A stretch of DNA of 64,000 bases from Tritrichomonas musculus. Its lineage: Eukaryota; Parabasalia; Tritrichomonadida; Tritrichomonadidae. The DNA is taken from contig JAPFFF010000015.1 in the NCBI GenBank assembly GCA_039105265.1, positions 1,240,001 to 1,304,000 on the forward strand, written 5' to 3'. This document shows positions 8,789 to 18,767 of this stretch, piece after piece. Position 1 is the stretch's first letter, and each line of letters opens with the position of its first letter. The notes beneath the pieces are model-generated. The model was not told the origin of the DNA and searched no databases. It was given only the letters and a program-made list of their open reading frames with translations. Both the position numbers and the translations under genes were made by a program.

Positions 8789-10264
8789 ATGAGTAAAGGA
8801 TCGGAAATTCGGATAATCAAAAAACTTGGCGAGGGATCTTTTTCGGAAGTTTTTATGGCAAAATCTTCTTCAACGGGAGAAACATTTGCCATCAAACGTC
8901 TTAAAAAACGTTATCGTTCAATTGATGAAGTTCAACATCTACCAGAAATTTATGCACTTCAAGTACTTCAAGGTCATCCAAATATTATTGATCTTTTGAA
9001 TCTTTCTTATGATTCAAATAATGGATATGTTTCAATGTTTTTTGAATTGATGGATTATAACGTTTATGAATTGATTACAGAACACAAGAAACCATTTGAT
9101 GAACAAACCACATTAATTTTAATATATCAACTTTTGAAAGCAATTAGTTTCATACATTCAAAAAACTTGTTTCATAGGGATATAAAGCCAGAAAATTGTA
9201 TGGTTAATAAGAACACTATGGAGTTAAAATTGTGCGATTTTGGATCTACAAGAAGCGCTACCAATCTACAGCCTTACACAGAATACGTTTCAACAAGATG
9301 GTATCGTGCCCCAGAATGCATTTTAACATCAGGATCTTATGGAGTAAAAGTTGATGAATGGGCAGTTGGATGCATGATTTATGAAATTATGACAACAAGA
9401 CCACTCTTTCCAGGAAAAAACGAAATTGATCAAATAGGCAGAATTCATAACTTAATAGGAACTCCATCACGAGAACTTCTCGAAACATTTAAACTTAATC
9501 CCAATACACAGATCAAATTTTCTTTTCCACAAAGACAACATCAAGATTTGAAGAGACTCTTACCAAATGCTTCTAATGATATAATATATTTAATAGAATC
9601 GTTGCTTACATACGATCCAGAATATAGGATATCAGCACGTGAGGCTCTTGATTTGCCTGTTTTTGAAGAAATCCAAAGATGCGAAGAAGAGTGGCAAGCA
9701 ACAGATCAAACAATCCCATTTCCTCTGTTTTATCTCCGAAGAAGAAAATCGAATATTCAAAATACCATTAATCAAGAACAAATTTTACAGCATAAATTGA
9801 AATCAGAAGAAGATTCAAATATTTATAAAACAAAAGCGGAACAACAGCAAAAATATCTACAACAACAATATTATAAACAACAACAACAGCAACAACAATA
9901 CTATCATTCTCCAGGAGCAATTGTTACTCATCACCAATTTCCAATTAATGATCAGCAGCACTCGATCCCTTATGGATACTACCAAACTACCAAACCGAAG
10001 CAAGCAACAAATTTTGGAGGAATTCCTCAAGCTGGTCAAACATTGCCTGCTGCAAATAAACAGCCAAAGAAAGACATTTCTTTAATTGAATCAAGAATTA
10101 AAGCAGCACAACGAATTGCTGAATACAAGAAAAAACAAATGATGTTTAGTAAGAAACCTCAACCTTTCATTACTAATCAATTCCCTGGATCAAAAATCAA
10201 AGGAAATTATCAACATCCTCGTGTTGAATTAGTTCATCCTAGACTTCCCAAGATAATTATTTAA
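8789..10264 (+). CDS. MOK: MOK/RCK-family serine/threonine protein kinase
   Basis: 491 residues from the ATG at 8789; the frame stays open upstream but only from a TTG. The catalytic domain (about 1-300) has the glycine loop GEGSFSEV (14-21), the ATP-anchoring K36, C-helix E53, HRDIKPEN (129-136), DFG (150-152) and the activation loop PYTEYVSTRWYRAPE with a TEY dual-phosphorylation site (164-166). The run QPYTEYVSTRWYRAPEC and the following PLFPG-x-NE-x-DQI are characteristic of MOK within the MAK/ICK/MOK (RCK) family, kinases linked to cilium length and intraflagellar transport. The C-terminal tail is Q-rich with a short polyQ run and basic end. It is convergent with the ODAD4-like gene, 189 bp away. 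Confidence 0.9.
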   Translation: MSKGSEIRIIKKLGEGSFSEVFMAKSSSTGETFAIKRLKKRYRSIDEVQHLPEIYALQVLQGHPNIIDLLNLSYDSNNGYVSMFFELMDYNVYELITEHKKPFDEQTTLILIYQLLKAISFIHSKNLFHRDIKPENCMVNKNTMELKLCDFGSTRSATNLQPYTEYVSTRWYRAPECILTSGSYGVKVDEWAVGCMIYEIMTTRPLFPGKNEIDQIGRIHNLIGTPSRELLETFKLNPNTQIKFSFPQRQHQDLKRLLPNASNDIIYLIESLLTYDPEYRISAREALDLPVFEEIQRCEEEWQATDQTIPFPLFYLRRRKSNIQNTINQEQILQHKLKSEEDSNIYKTKAEQQQKYLQQQYYKQQQQQQQYYHSPGAIVTHHQFPINDQQHSIPYGYYQTTKPKQATNFGGIPQAGQTLPAANKQPKKDISLIESRIKAAQRIAEYKKKQMMFSKKPQPFITNQFPGSKIKGNYQHPRVELVHPRLPKIII

Positions 10265-10453
10265 TTTCTTACTTTTTTTACATATATATTATATATTTGT
10301 GTATTTATATATTATTGTTATTATTTTGTTGTTAATAAAAAAACTATCATGCAAATCTCGTATTTAATAATATTTAAAGATTACATCAATATACTTCAAA
10401 ATTGAAATAAAAAAGTACTATATTACTAAATTCCAAACTCATTTTTTAATAAT

Positions 10454-11617
10454 TTATTCTTTAGTCTGATTTTGTGATTTCGCATTTTTATCCGGGGAGC
10501 CATATTTGGCTTCATATTGTTGAATTTTACTCATTTCATAATGTGCAGTTTTGCCAGATCTTTGCCCTTTTGAAGCTGATGCAGCTGGCGATCTTGAAGC
10601 ATTTGAAGCCAGTTTTTGACTGCTTCGTGTGCTCCCTCTGTTATTCTTTTCTCCAGTAATCTGTAGAATTTTGGATTGTGCAGCAGATGCATCATCCTTA
10701 TTATCTTTATTGCCACCTTGTTGACACCAGAAAGCACCTCTCTGGTCAAGGTAAAGTATAGCATCTGCTACAACTTTAGAGATTTGCTCATCTTCTTTTT
10801 TACTATATTCGTCTTCTGTTCCAGTATTTGTCACTTCTTCTTGCAACTCAAGCAAATAATCATAATCGAGTTGCAATTCACCAAGATATAAATTTTTGTC
10901 AGCTGATGCTGTTAATGGCACAACTTTTTCTGGAAGTAGTGCTTGAGTCTGTAATAATTTTTCTTCGTCTTGCTGAGGATTACTTTTTTCTTCAGCAGAT
11001 TTATCTTTTGATACTTGAACAAGAGCTTTCCTTGGTCTACTAATGGCATAATTTGGATTTGCTTGGAAAAGGTTTTCACCATTAATTGAATCTAATATGG
11101 CACTCTTGCATTTGGTAATTCCATCTTTAAAGGCGGACATATCTTTTCGAATCGAAATGCCTCGTTGGAAAAAGACAAGTGCAAATTCAAATTCACCCAT
11201 TGAAAAATATGCTTCAGCTTTTGTTAAGATTGCTCTTGGATTGTTAGGATTATTTTTGAGCACATTATCAATATCTTTAAGTGCATCTTCTGGTTGACCA
11301 ACCTGAATGTAGCAGTTTGCTCTATCAATTAATATATTTTGATCTTCTTTCTGTTTTTCCATTGCGAGGGTGAAGGCATCAATTGCCCTACGATATTCTT
11401 TGGCACGATAAAGTGTACCTCCTTCCGATACAAGCGCTTTATATTCTAAATTTTGAGCGTCTTCTCTTGTAATTGGATTTAAATTCTTCTTTTTAACAAC
11501 AACTTGTTCTCCCGTTTCTTCATCAATTTTAATGATCTCTTGGTCTTTACCAAGAATCTTTCTGGCTGCTTCAAGTCGTAATTTATAGGCTTGATTTTCG
11601 TTTGGAGCGCCAGTCAT
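10454..11617 (-). CDS. ODAD4: Outer dynein arm docking complex subunit 4-like TPR protein (ODAD4/TTC25)
   Basis: 387 residues. N-terminal TPRs (about 60-165) include GEFEFALVFFQRG (141-153), close to the GDFEFALVFYHRG segment of TTC25. Further on, LYLGELQLDYDYL (243-255) and ILYLDQRGAFWCQQ (287-300) match two other TTC25 hallmarks (LLGEL-x-x-D-x-x-YL and YLD-x-R-x-x-FW-x-QQ). TTC25/ODAD4 anchors outer dynein arms to axonemal doublets. The protein is much shorter than vertebrate ODAD4 (about 670 residues): the second TPR block is missing and is replaced by a low-complexity S/A/K-rich tail ending in an amphipathic segment. It fits the flagellated biology of trichomonads and lies next to an RCK kinase. 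Confidence 0.8.
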   Translation of the reverse strand: MTGAPNENQAYKLRLEAARKILGKDQEIIKIDEETGEQVVVKKKNLNPITREDAQNLEYKALVSEGGTLYRAKEYRRAIDAFTLAMEKQKEDQNILIDRANCYIQVGQPEDALKDIDNVLKNNPNNPRAILTKAEAYFSMGEFEFALVFFQRGISIRKDMSAFKDGITKCKSAILDSINGENLFQANPNYAISRPRKALVQVSKDKSAEEKSNPQQDEEKLLQTQALLPEKVVPLTASADKNLYLGELQLDYDYLLELQEEVTNTGTEDEYSKKEDEQISKVVADAILYLDQRGAFWCQQGGNKDNKDDASAAQSKILQITGEKNNRGSTRSSQKLASNASRSPAASASKGQRSGKTAHYEMSKIQQYEAKYGSPDKNAKSQNQTKE

Positions 11618-12097
11618 TTCTTTGATTCTTTAATTCAATGAAAAATAACGAATCCATTCATTTTTGTGTGTAAATAGAATTTGAATAAATCATGGTGAAC
11701 TTTGAATAGTGAAAATTCAAAAAAGTAAACGTACTATTTCAATAACTTCTATAATTCATTTTTTTGTTTTTGAATATTAATTATGAGATATAAACATTTA
11801 TCTTTTTTAAATTGAATCTATTATGATCATTCAATCAGCACTAGAGCTCAACAATTTTTTTAAAAGATGCTTATTTCATTATATTATGGAGTTGTATTTT
11901 TACCTATATTCAAACAAAAGATACAATTATCGAACGTCTTTGAAATGAATCTTTATATTATAACATTTGATAAATTTACGATTTAATATTTCTCACTTAA
12001 TGAATTTTTTAAAACATTACCGAATACATAGAATCTTTATTATAATTCAATACAACAACACAATAATGAAGGTATTATCATAATAATTTTAATATAT
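11618..12097. other. Intergenic, nothing recognised
   Basis: 480 bp of A/T-rich DNA upstream of the ODAD4-like gene and downstream of the coiled-coil gene. No ORF, repeat or RNA gene seen. Confidence 0.5.
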
Positions 12098-14986
12098 TTA
12101 AAAAACAAGTTGAGGAGTTACTAATGGAGGCATTTTCTTATGATTACCAGCTTCACTCCTAGAGAGCTTTAAACATTTGTTTATCAGAGATGTGGTGTCT
12201 TCTTCAATTTTTCTATTAAAAATACTTGTCATGTTTTCAATATGCTTTGAAAATTCCATTGATAAGTATTTTGTTTTCTGCTGAATTTTCTTTTCTAAGT
12301 TAGATATTGAACTTTCTTCTTCTTTTCTAATTGTAAACGGTTCTGGCGGATTTAGCAAACATGATTTTGTAATTATTAAAGTTTTTGTTTTATAATCTTG
12401 CTCAGATGAATCAACAAAAATCAATTTTTTATATAATTCATCTTTTTTAATTTTGGCTTCATTGCTAAGTTTTTGAATCAATTCATCTTTTTCCTTGTTT
12501 GAATTCTCTAAGTAATCGTCATGTATTTTTTGAGCGCTTTTTATTCTATTTTGTATAGATTTAATTTCTTTTTGATGGTCTAGCCTTATTTTTTCTAATT
12601 TATTTTCATATTCTTGATCTATTTCATCAATTTTGCCTTTTGTTTCAGTTTGCATTTGAAGTTTTTGCAAATTAAAATGTTCAATATCATTATTAAATTG
12701 CTTTTTTTCAGATGAAATCAATTTATCAATTGATTCAATTTTTTTATTAATTTTTTCTTTGTTGCTTTCAATTTCTTTTTTGATTTTTGATATTGATTCT
12801 ATTCTATTTTTCTCTAAATTAAAAACAATTTTTTGCTTATTTTTTGAAAGTTTCTCAATTTCATCTTTTAACTCATTTTCACGATGGTTTGTTTGAAAGT
12901 CTTCAATTTTTGCTTTCATTTCTAATGTTCTTTTCTTTTGATTATTAATCATATCTTCTTTGTCATGCGTTTTCTTGATAGTTTGATTTAACATTAGATT
13001 CCGAGAATCTTTAATTCTTCTTATTTCCTCAATAATTTCAATTCCTCTTTGGTTTTCTTCTTTTGTATAAAGCTTTGAAATATTTTCTATTTTATTATTT
13101 AAATCAACCTGCTTGATCTGAATCTGAATTTCATAATCTTCATCTATTTTTTGTGTTTCGGTTTTAACACTTCTTTGAAATTGTCTAATTGATTTATCTA
13201 AATTCATAATTTGCTGATCAAGAACCTCTATTTTTTTCTCACTAAGTTTTTTCATTTGTTCGATCTGTTGATCAAAAAATTGCGCTTTTGCTTTTAATTT
13301 TGAAATTTCTGTATTATGTTCGCTAATTTCGTTTGATAAATTCAAAGTACTATCATTAATACATTTATGTTTTTCTTGTATTTTAAGTTGCTTCTCTTTA
13401 CTAATATTTTCTTCTTTATTATTTAAATCGGAATTAAATTTATTATTAATTTCATTCATCTTTTTTAGCTTAGACTGCGTTTTCTGGATAAATAGTGATT
13501 CATTCGATTTAATTAAACTTTGTCTTTTTTCTTCGCATACTTTTTTATAATTATCTATTTCTTTTTTTGATTTTAAGATTTTTGATTCTATTTTTTTTGA
13601 CATTTGAATTTGGAGTTCGTTCATTTGAGTAATACATTGCTCTTTCGATTTGAATTCACTTGAAAAATCATAATTTATTTGATTGATTAAATTATCATAT
13701 TCATCTATATAAGAAAATAAATTTTTTTGGTAATTTTGTAAGAAAGTTTCGTAATGATTGGCTGTAGAATTAATTATTTTGCCATTTTCTTGAACCAAAT
13801 TAATTTTATAAGCGTTTTCAGTTTGAGTAGATTTTGATATTAATTGACTTAATTTTGAAAATAGATTCTGGGTATCATTTAATACTGCTGCTAATAAATT
13901 TAAATGATAATTGTTTGAATCAATGATTTGATTTTTTTCTAGATCAAAATTTTGACTTGCAAAAGCAAATTGATCACTAAATTGCTTTTCAAGCAATAGC
14001 ATTTGTGATGACTTTGATCTTTTTAAACTATGCCTCTGATGCTTAATTTGATGCGCTTCTTTTGTTAAGAGATCGACTTTTTGTTTAAATTTTAATTGAT
14101 TTTGAATTCTAATTTGTTGAAGATTTCTAATTGTAGATCGAAAATACGCATCTGATGGTTTTTTATCAGATATATTTTGAATTTGTTTTTGAATTAATCT
14201 GATTGTTTGATTGGTATCAGCAATCATGTTGTTTCTTGATTTTAATTGATTATTAGAGAACGAGGAATGCATTTCCAAAATTTCATCAAAGCTACTTTTT
14301 AAAGTAATAATTTCTTCTTTAATTAAATTTAATTGATTTTTTTGCTCCAATAGAAAAGGAATATATTGACCATATAAATCGTGAATGTCAATAAGAAACG
14401 TGCTGTTTAATTCTTGTTTTTTCTTTTTATATTCCATTTTTATTCGATTTAATGTTGATTTTAATTTATCTTCTAAAGATACAGTTTTTTCTAAAATAGG
14501 ACGAAGTTCTTTGCGAATGTTTTTTGAATTTTGATTTGATGAATGTACACGGGCAGCTATATCTTTTTCGATTTCTTCTGAATTATCAAGAAATTTGGCT
14601 GCAGCTTGCAACGCTTTCAATTGAAAATTTCTAATTGTTTTTTGCATTTCTTTGATTTCATTTAATAAATTAATATATTTATCTTCTTGGTCTGAAATAA
14701 AATTAGCATAATCTGCTTTAGTTTGCTTATAAAGTGTACCAAAATGCTTACAAGATGATGATATACATGATTTACGATACTTATATAAAGAGTTAAAAAT
14801 TGTATCTATTTCAAATTGGTGCTGATTTATGGTATCTATAACAGCTTCATCAAAATCGTCGATTAAATCATAATATAAATCGGCACGATCTTGCTTTTGC
14901 GCATTCATAGCATATATCACTTTTGATAATTGAGCAAGTTTTTTACACGAATTATGATGAAAAGCTTCATTTTTATCTGCAATCAT
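12098..14986 (-). CDS. Long coiled-coil protein, unknown function
   Basis: 962 residues from an ATG at 14986. Almost the whole length is rich in K, E, I, Q, N and L with heptad-like spacing, predicting an extended coiled coil from about residue 60 to 900. Short breaks occur around 200 (HDLYGQYIPFL) and near the end (PPEPFT). No globular domain, signal peptide or membrane segment was recognised. Such proteins in trichomonads may be cytoskeletal or axonemal, but nothing in the sequence decides this. It lies on the same strand as the SF3B5 gene, which begins 477 bp upstream of its start. Confidence 0.75.
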   Translation of the reverse strand: MIADKNEAFHHNSCKKLAQLSKVIYAMNAQKQDRADLYYDLIDDFDEAVIDTINQHQFEIDTIFNSLYKYRKSCISSSCKHFGTLYKQTKADYANFISDQEDKYINLLNEIKEMQKTIRNFQLKALQAAAKFLDNSEEIEKDIAARVHSSNQNSKNIRKELRPILEKTVSLEDKLKSTLNRIKMEYKKKKQELNSTFLIDIHDLYGQYIPFLLEQKNQLNLIKEEIITLKSSFDEILEMHSSFSNNQLKSRNNMIADTNQTIRLIQKQIQNISDKKPSDAYFRSTIRNLQQIRIQNQLKFKQKVDLLTKEAHQIKHQRHSLKRSKSSQMLLLEKQFSDQFAFASQNFDLEKNQIIDSNNYHLNLLAAVLNDTQNLFSKLSQLISKSTQTENAYKINLVQENGKIINSTANHYETFLQNYQKNLFSYIDEYDNLINQINYDFSSEFKSKEQCITQMNELQIQMSKKIESKILKSKKEIDNYKKVCEEKRQSLIKSNESLFIQKTQSKLKKMNEINNKFNSDLNNKEENISKEKQLKIQEKHKCINDSTLNLSNEISEHNTEISKLKAKAQFFDQQIEQMKKLSEKKIEVLDQQIMNLDKSIRQFQRSVKTETQKIDEDYEIQIQIKQVDLNNKIENISKLYTKEENQRGIEIIEEIRRIKDSRNLMLNQTIKKTHDKEDMINNQKKRTLEMKAKIEDFQTNHRENELKDEIEKLSKNKQKIVFNLEKNRIESISKIKKEIESNKEKINKKIESIDKLISSEKKQFNNDIEHFNLQKLQMQTETKGKIDEIDQEYENKLEKIRLDHQKEIKSIQNRIKSAQKIHDDYLENSNKEKDELIQKLSNEAKIKKDELYKKLIFVDSSEQDYKTKTLIITKSCLLNPPEPFTIRKEEESSISNLEKKIQQKTKYLSMEFSKHIENMTSIFNRKIEEDTTSLINKCLKLSRSEAGNHKKMPPLVTPQLVF

Positions 14987-15136
14987 TATAAAATTTCTTA
15001 AACGTTTAAAAAATTTTGGAGTAACGTTTTTTTTATGAAAAAGTTAACAAAAATGAATAAAATAACTTAACAAAAATAATGTCATTTAAAAAACATACAT
15101 TTTATATATAAAAGAGTATAAGGTAACATCGATATT

Positions 15137-15463
15137 TCATTTCTCATGATTTGGAAGTTCTCCTTTCTCAATTTTTTCTTTTACTGCTCTTGTCATTTGT
15201 TCAATTGGAGCTTCAGGAGCTGGCCCGCATGGTTGAATCATTTTATCGAGTAATTGCAATCGCATAATTTCTTCTGGACAATCAAGCGCAATTGATTGGT
15301 ACGATAAGAGGCCAGGAAGCATAATTATTGTGGAAAGTGAATCTTGGCATTGGAAAGTTCTCCACTCATGCTTTGATGTATCTGGAGTTCCTGTTCCTTC
15401 ATGCTGAAGCTGTATTTGCTCTTGCTTTTCCCATGAAAATGCTGCTGCACCTGATCTTTTCAT
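15137..15463 (-). CDS. SF3B5: Splicing factor 3B subunit 5 (SF3b10)
   Basis: 108 residues. GTGTPDTSKHEW (about 23-34) matches the GTGHADTTKWEW signature, and DKMIQPCGPAPEAP (73-86) matches the family's MLQPCGPPADKP. SF3B5 is a small core subunit of the SF3b complex of the U2 snRNP, stabilising the SF3B1 HEAT superhelix at the branch site. It is about 20 residues longer than the human protein, with an extra charged C-terminal helix (AVKEKIEKGEL). Its presence implies active splicing even though no gene in this window shows a convincing intron. It is divergent from the acyltransferase gene, 289 bp apart. Confidence 0.92.
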   Translation of the reverse strand: MKRSGAAAFSWEKQEQIQLQHEGTGTPDTSKHEWRTFQCQDSLSTIIMLPGLLSYQSIALDCPEEIMRLQLLDKMIQPCGPAPEAPIEQMTRAVKEKIEKGELPNHEK

Positions 15464-15480
15464 ATAAACTTTTTGTGAAG

Positions 15481-15488
15481 ATAAATGA
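15481..15488 (-). promoter_or_regulatory. Possible initiator-like motif of the SF3B5 gene
   Basis: The minus strand reads TCATTTAT, 18-25 nt upstream of the ATG. It resembles the trichomonad Inr (TCA+1 followed by pyrimidine/A/T), which normally lies within about 20 nt of the start codon. Such short motifs occur by chance in A/T-rich DNA. Confidence 0.3.
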
Positions 15489-15752
15489 TCAAATTAAATT
15501 TTTTGTTCTAATCACACATTTCAAATCAAGCAATAACTCTTAGCACCTTTTTAATTCATTTTCTAGTTTGAGAAATAGGAATATTGTAAAACAAAAATTG
15601 GACAATCAAAAATCAAAAATAAATTGAAATTAAAACTTTTTGAATAAAATATTTTTTGAATAAAATATTTTTTGAATCATTTTCAAATTTGTTAGTGTTA
15701 GTTAATTCTATGAAGTGATCATTAATATTTTATATTTCATTCCTATTTCAAA

Positions 15753-17012
15753 ATGCTTGGCGAGACATATCGTCCAATGACCTCAGTAGAACAATGGTTT
15801 TTTAATTCACAGATGAATACACATATTGGATTTGAATTTGAACGCCCTGATTTTATTCCAACAGCTGTTCAAAGATTAAAAGAAAGAATTCTTGGTTTAC
15901 ATCTTAGATGTGAAAATGGGATGATAATTTCCACAAATAATCCAATTGAGGTTAATGATCTACCAAAAGAGTGCAATACCGCCGGAAAAGCCACAAGGTG
16001 GGTTATTGATAACAAAATGCCAAATCCTACAGAAAGATTAGCTACTATATCAGCCGGAAATTCATGCATTGTAATGAGCATGAATCATATGATAGCAGAT
16101 GGTACCCTATTATTACAGACAATTCATAATATTGCCCATGATTTTAAACCAATCTTACCCAAACTTCCTATTGCTCCAGATATAACTTTTGAAAAAGATA
16201 TTAAAGAGCTCATGAAAAGCGAAAAGTTCAAATCAACTCTTTACGACTCATCCAAATATACACGCCTATATCCAAAATATTCGGAAAATCTTCAAAATCA
16301 AAATTCAAATAATTCGAAACATCACCCAGTTGATACCATCGAATACAGAGTTCCAATTAGTGAAATGCAATGCTACAATCGAGAAAAGGATAATGTTCAC
16401 AATCTTACAGAAGCTTTATTAAATTCTCTCTTACTATCTGCCGTTGCTTATAATGGAAGATGGACTGGGCCTCTTGTTGCTTATTCATGCGTGAATCTCA
16501 GACAATATTTAACAAAAGAACAAATTAGAAATCCAGGAATTTGCTGCCACTTTTCTGATGTTACTGTTGAAGCTGATGCACCATTACATGCCACTGTTGG
16601 TGAATTGACAAAACAATTCAAATATACGCTTAAAGAAAGAATCAAACAAAAAGAATGCTTGGTACATATTGGCGATTTGGCCCCACAACCAAAAACTGGC
16701 CTTCAATTTGAACTTTCTAACGTAGGACAAGTGACATGGAAAAGTCCAGTCAAAAATGTATATTTCCAAGTTGGATGTGGAAAGTTTGGGCGTCCAATGA
16801 CAATGGATTTGTTCTGCCACTCAATGATCGTTGATTCATTCAATAATGTTGAAATGAAGCTTCAATTCCCAACAGACCAAATTTCATGGAAAGAGGCTGA
16901 TTTAATCGGAAGATCAGTTGGTTTTGGATTGAGATCAATAAGTGATAAAATGACTATTAAAGAAGCCATTGATGCATTTGAAGGATATCAAAAACTCTTA
17001 AGAAAAGCATAA
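15753..17012 (+). CDS. Condensation-domain/acyltransferase-like protein with HxxxD motif
   Basis: 419 residues. SMNHMIADGTLL places an HxxxDG motif at H112-M-I-A-D116-G117, the catalytic signature of the CoA-dependent acyltransferase superfamily (chloramphenicol acetyltransferase, NRPS condensation domains, BAHD and alcohol acetyltransferases). The N-terminal half ending in this motif and a second lobe with NLRQYL (about 249-254) fit the two-lobed fold. There is no signal peptide, carrier-protein partner or NRPS context, so it is probably a free-standing acyltransferase of unknown substrate. A short relic of an almost identical sequence lies 150 bp downstream of the stop, indicating a past tandem duplication. 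Confidence 0.7.
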   Translation: MLGETYRPMTSVEQWFFNSQMNTHIGFEFERPDFIPTAVQRLKERILGLHLRCENGMIISTNNPIEVNDLPKECNTAGKATRWVIDNKMPNPTERLATISAGNSCIVMSMNHMIADGTLLLQTIHNIAHDFKPILPKLPIAPDITFEKDIKELMKSEKFKSTLYDSSKYTRLYPKYSENLQNQNSNNSKHHPVDTIEYRVPISEMQCYNREKDNVHNLTEALLNSLLLSAVAYNGRWTGPLVAYSCVNLRQYLTKEQIRNPGICCHFSDVTVEADAPLHATVGELTKQFKYTLKERIKQKECLVHIGDLAPQPKTGLQFELSNVGQVTWKSPVKNVYFQVGCGKFGRPMTMDLFCHSMIVDSFNNVEMKLQFPTDQISWKEADLIGRSVGFGLRSISDKMTIKEAIDAFEGYQKLLRKA

Positions 17013-17160
17013 TTTGAAATTTTCTAGCATCAAAATAAAATTTTGAACATAATGAATATTATTGCTCTTTCTTATTTCAGTATTTGAATATTATCATACA
17101 TTTATTAATTTATTCTAAGATGGTTTCATAATTAGTCGTTTTTCCCTTAAAAACATAAAG

Positions 17161-17210
17161 TTTTGGAAGAATTCGTGCGTGAATTTCAGACAATATTTAA
17201 CAAAAGAACA
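17161..17210 (+). repeat. Relic copy of part of the upstream acyltransferase gene
   Basis: Bases 17171-17210 match gene positions 16483-16522 over 40 bp with two differences (core TCAGACAATATTTAACAAAA). The preceding TTGGAAGA matches TGGAAGA at 16454-16460, but about 22 bp present in the gene are missing here. The rest of the spacer (17013-17426) shows no further clear similarity. Confidence 0.75.
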
Positions 17211-17426
17211 GACAATATTTTATATTTTAAACGATGAATTGAAAATGCAATTTTTTTAAAAAATAAATTTCCGAAAGGCTGAGTTATTAAAATAAGCCAT
17301 GACCACTATGATTGTTGAACTTTACCGCTGAATGTGAATACATTTAATATTGAAATGTGAAGTGATATATATAGGTTTTTGAAAAAATTATTTTATTTCA
17401 CATATCATTATTGATTTATTTACAGA

Positions 17427-18017
17427 ATGACTTCAACACAAAAAACCAGACCCTTAAAAGTTATTCTTGTTGGAAGTAGTGGTGTTGGAAAAACATCACT
17501 TATTAATGCTTTTTTTAAGCAGCCATACGAAATTGAAACTCAACCCACTGTTGCCCCTGCTTATTGCGGAGCAACAATCGAATTACCAGATAAAACAAAA
17601 GTCGACTTACAAATATGGGATACGGCTGGCCAAGAACGTTTCCAATCAATTGGTGGTATGTTTTATAGAGAATCTGATATAGCTTTTATTTGTTTTGATT
17701 CCGATAATAAATCAACCATTTCAACATGGGTTAATCGAGTCCGTAATCAAGTTCCCAATTGCATTTTATTCCTCGTTGCTACTAAATCTGATTTAATGTC
17801 TGAAGATGAAATAAATGCTTTGAAAGGAGATGAACAAAATATATTGAAAGAATTTCAAGCACAAAAATTTTTCCTAACATCTTCTTCTGCAAATACTGGT
17901 GTTATGAATCTTTTCCAATCGGCAGGGCAATGCATTACAACAATTTGCAAAGCATCTCAATCTGCAACTGTTCAAATTGATAAACCTGTGACACCTAGCA
18001 AAGGATGCAAATGTTAA
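17427..18017 (+). CDS. Rab-type small GTPase
   Basis: 196 residues. P-loop GSSGVGKTS (16-24), switch I threonine T41, G3 motif WDTAGQE (64-70), G4 ATKSD (118-122) in place of NKxD, and G5-like SSSAN near 152. The C-terminus KGCKC is a CxC double-prenylation motif, so the protein cycles between cytosol and membranes in vesicle traffic. WDTAGQERFQSIGGMFYR marks it as Rab rather than Ras, Rho or Arf. TKxD in place of NKxD alters the guanine-contacting asparagine. The exact Rab subfamily was not assigned. Confidence 0.92.
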   Translation: MTSTQKTRPLKVILVGSSGVGKTSLINAFFKQPYEIETQPTVAPAYCGATIELPDKTKVDLQIWDTAGQERFQSIGGMFYRESDIAFICFDSDNKSTISTWVNRVRNQVPNCILFLVATKSDLMSEDEINALKGDEQNILKEFQAQKFFLTSSSANTGVMNLFQSAGQCITTICKASQSATVQIDKPVTPSKGCKC

Positions 18018-18281
18018 TTTCGATTTATAATTTTTGAAATTTATAAGATATAAGATATATTTTTTGTTAAAAATTCGTATTCATTTTCATATTTAAACTG
18101 TCTTATACATTATTTTTTCCATCAAAGAAATAATGCAACCCCAAAATGAAATGATTTAGTAGCTTTTTTTACCTCATACGTTTCTAATTTCAATATTGAA
18201 TTCCATAGGTGCGTCAAAATGAATAAAAATTCGTGAGATTGATATATATTTTTCTTATAAGTATATGCTATATTTTTATAC

Positions 18282-18460
18282 AGATTAAAAGAGTATTCGT
18301 TCGTTAGCGGTCTAGATAATAAAAATGCTTAAAATTGATTGCATTTTATCTGAAAAAGTTTAACCAAAATTCTTTTATAAAAAAAAAATTCTGAATTTAT
18401 TAAAAAAATTGTGAGAAAATTGATTTCTCGGCGGCTAACGAACGAATCGTTTTCCAATCT
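18282..18460. repeat. Inverted repeat, ~29-bp arms (MITE-like)
   Basis: Left arm AGATT...ATTCGTTCGTTAGCGG starts at 18282. The right arm, read in reverse complement from 18460, is AGATT...ATTCGTTCGTTAGCCG. The outer part has several mismatches, while the inner 16 bp ATTCGTTCGTTAGCSG are nearly perfect. The 120-bp interior is A/T-rich. No target duplication was recognised. It occupies most of the otherwise gene-free 18018-18767 spacer; an open frame across it (18329-18622, minus) is judged spurious. Confidence 0.55.
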
Positions 18461-18767
18461 AAATAAATTACGTTTAAATAGTTCATATAAGATAAATTTC
18501 TGATTTAATATCATTTTTATTAACATGAAAAAATTGAGAAGAGTAAACCACCTATTTGAATTCCTCTGTATTTTCAATGATTTTCTCAATTTTTTCTGAT
18601 AACTCAATATTTTCATTATCAAATCTTTTTACCGAATGTATTTGAACGCAATCTAAAAAGCTATTTAAAAGTAAGATATATAATAATTTTTATTTTTAAA
18701 GTTTCTTTTTTTTAAAAATTATATTAATCAAGATATATTTATAAATAAGAATAATCAATTATATTAC

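Noticed and set aside
18329-18622. 97-codon minus-strand ORF
   Set aside because: It crosses an inverted-repeat element, has F/L/I/K-only composition and no upstream signal.
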